Of a DNA stretch of 64,000 bases, positions 63,382 to 64,000 are shown one piece after another (position 1 is the stretch's first letter; every line of letters starts with the position of its first letter). The position numbers were made by a program, and so were the translations under genes. The stretch lies in contig NZ_BNJG01000002.1 of NCBI RefSeq assembly GCF_016587375.1, positions 558,001-622,000 of the forward strand, read 5' to 3'. The notes under the pieces are model-generated. The model was not told where the DNA came from and did no database searches. It was given only the letters and a program-made list of their open reading frames with translations. The DNA is from Ktedonobacter robiniae (lineage in GTDB: Bacteria > Chloroflexota > Ktedonobacteria > Ktedonobacterales > Ktedonobacteraceae).

Positions 63382-64000
63382 GTCGCCCTCGACGTATGGA
63401 TGAAGCAGCACCAGTGGTTTCCTTCCAACCACTCTCAACCACATGTCCCATCTGCGGGCATCCAGCACCGGTTGCGTATCACACGCAACGGCGGATCACG
63501 ATCTTGCAGGGCCGCTTCTGCTTGTCTCTTACTGTACGACGGTGCCAAAAAGCAGCCTGCCCTCGTTATCACCAGCCCTACCGCCCCGAAGTAGAAGGGC
63601 AATGGGTATTGCCATATGGGGAATATGGTCTGGACGTGATTGCGCTGGTCGGAACGCTCCGGTACCGTTACCATCACAGCTTGGAAGAATTGCACCGGGC
63701 GCTCCGTGACCGTGGTCTCCCAATTGGGGAACGGACCGTGCTCAACTTGCTGGCCCGCTACGAGGAGTTAGTGTCCCTTCATCTCTCCGATCACCAGCGC
63801 TTCCAGCAGATCTTTGCTCATCAAACCGCTGCCATTTTCGCCCTTGACGGACTCCGTCCGGATGTTGGTCATGAAGTGCTCTGGGTCTTTCGTGATTGCG
63901 TGTCTGGAGAAATTCTCCTGGCGCGCCCTCTTTTGAGTGAATGTGAGACGGACCTGGCAGCTCTGATCACAGAAGTGCAAGCCGCTTTGCCAGTGCCAAT
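63378..64000 (+). CDS. DDE transposase-like protein, partial at the right edge
   Basis: The frame starts at ATG 63378, with AGGAGG five bases upstream, overlaps the previous stop (ATGA) and is open to the end of the window. It has an N-terminal zinc-finger-like part (CPICGHPAP, then RRCQKAACPRY), EYGLDVIALVGTLRYRYHHS, LPIGERTVLNLLARYEEL (HTH-like) and FALDGLRPDVGHEVLWVFRD, which holds the first Asp of a DDE-type site. Transposases of this shape are frequent in Chloroflexota. Translational coupling to a metabolic gene is unusual for a transposase, so a chance insertion and a domesticated copy are both possible. The C-terminal part is outside the window. Confidence 0.65.
   Translation, partial: MSRPRRMDEAAPVVSFQPLSTTCPICGHPAPVAYHTQRRITILQGRFCLSLTVRRCQKAACPRYHQPYRPEVEGQWVLPYGEYGLDVIALVGTLRYRYHHSLEELHRALRDRGLPIGERTVLNLLARYEELVSLHLSDHQRFQQIFAHQTAAIFALDGLRPDVGHEVLWVFRDCVSGEILLARPLLSECETDLAALITEVQAALPVP

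Overview
The window looks like an accessory-rich chromosomal region of a soil-type, multicellular Chloroflexota bacterium, most likely class Ktedonobacteria. This is inferred from family content rather than from a marker gene: no rRNA or tRNA gene is visible. The pointers are the very high insertion-sequence load, an ISKra4-type relic, an IscB gene with its guide-RNA region, four TnpB genes, an XRE/NB-ATPase/TPR regulator, and sugar operons run by LacI regulators.

Layout. 1-2207: a Tn7-like TnsA-TnsB fusion running off the left edge, with a frameshift inside its DDE domain. 2583-9243: a GH18-type secreted protein, a truncated flavin-oxidoreductase relic, an aldo/keto reductase, a large ATPase/TPR regulator and a small membrane protein. 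9696-18380: a complete leftward amino-sugar operon (Na+/solute symporter, AGE-family epimerase, nagB, SIS protein, nagA, ceramidase-like amidohydrolase) with a divergent LacI repressor; a palindrome overlaps the -35 box of the operon promoter. 18500-21650: a graveyard of IS66, ISKra4, trpD and IS6 fragments. 21934-35333: an arabinoside-utilisation cluster (LacI, ABC sugar-binding protein, two permeases, two GH127-type arabinofuranosidases) broken up by an IscB element and two TnpB units. 35432-36828: a complete-looking TnpB element. 37269-42000: an MFS exporter, an IS3 element and a dead IS110 element. 42397-49376: a frameshifted GH65 enzyme, a frameshifted histidine kinase, and a LuxE-like/LuxC-like pair. 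49700-53800: a dead ArsR gene, an IS630 element delimited to the base, and two MITE-like repeats. 54217-58188: a SnoaL/MarR pair, a three-gene hypothetical cluster that includes a protein of exact 13-residue repeats, a transposase tail and a methyltransferase. 58191-59592: a second copy of the 35.4-kb TnpB element. 59786-64000: a frameshifted EEP-family phosphohydrolase, an Lrp regulator divergent from an EamA transporter, a coupled luciferase-like monooxygenase, and a coupled DDE-type gene running off the right edge.

The strongest candidates for new biology are: (i) small ribbon-helix-helix-like genes paired with two different TnpB genes, one with a leaderless-looking promoter whose -10 box lies in a tandem repeat; (ii) a TnpB with Gly where the RuvC-II catalytic Glu is expected, plus an in-frame amber codon; (iii) two TnpB copies whose compared ends show covarying hairpins, suggest the guide positions, and show one copy supplying the Shine-Dalgarno of a methyltransferase gene; (iv) the TnsAB fusion. 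At least six otherwise coherent genes carry single-base frameshifts, three of them one-base contractions of C/G runs. Real decay and sequencing undercalls cannot be separated here, so the pseudogene labels for trpD, GH65 and the TnsB half depend on read evidence.
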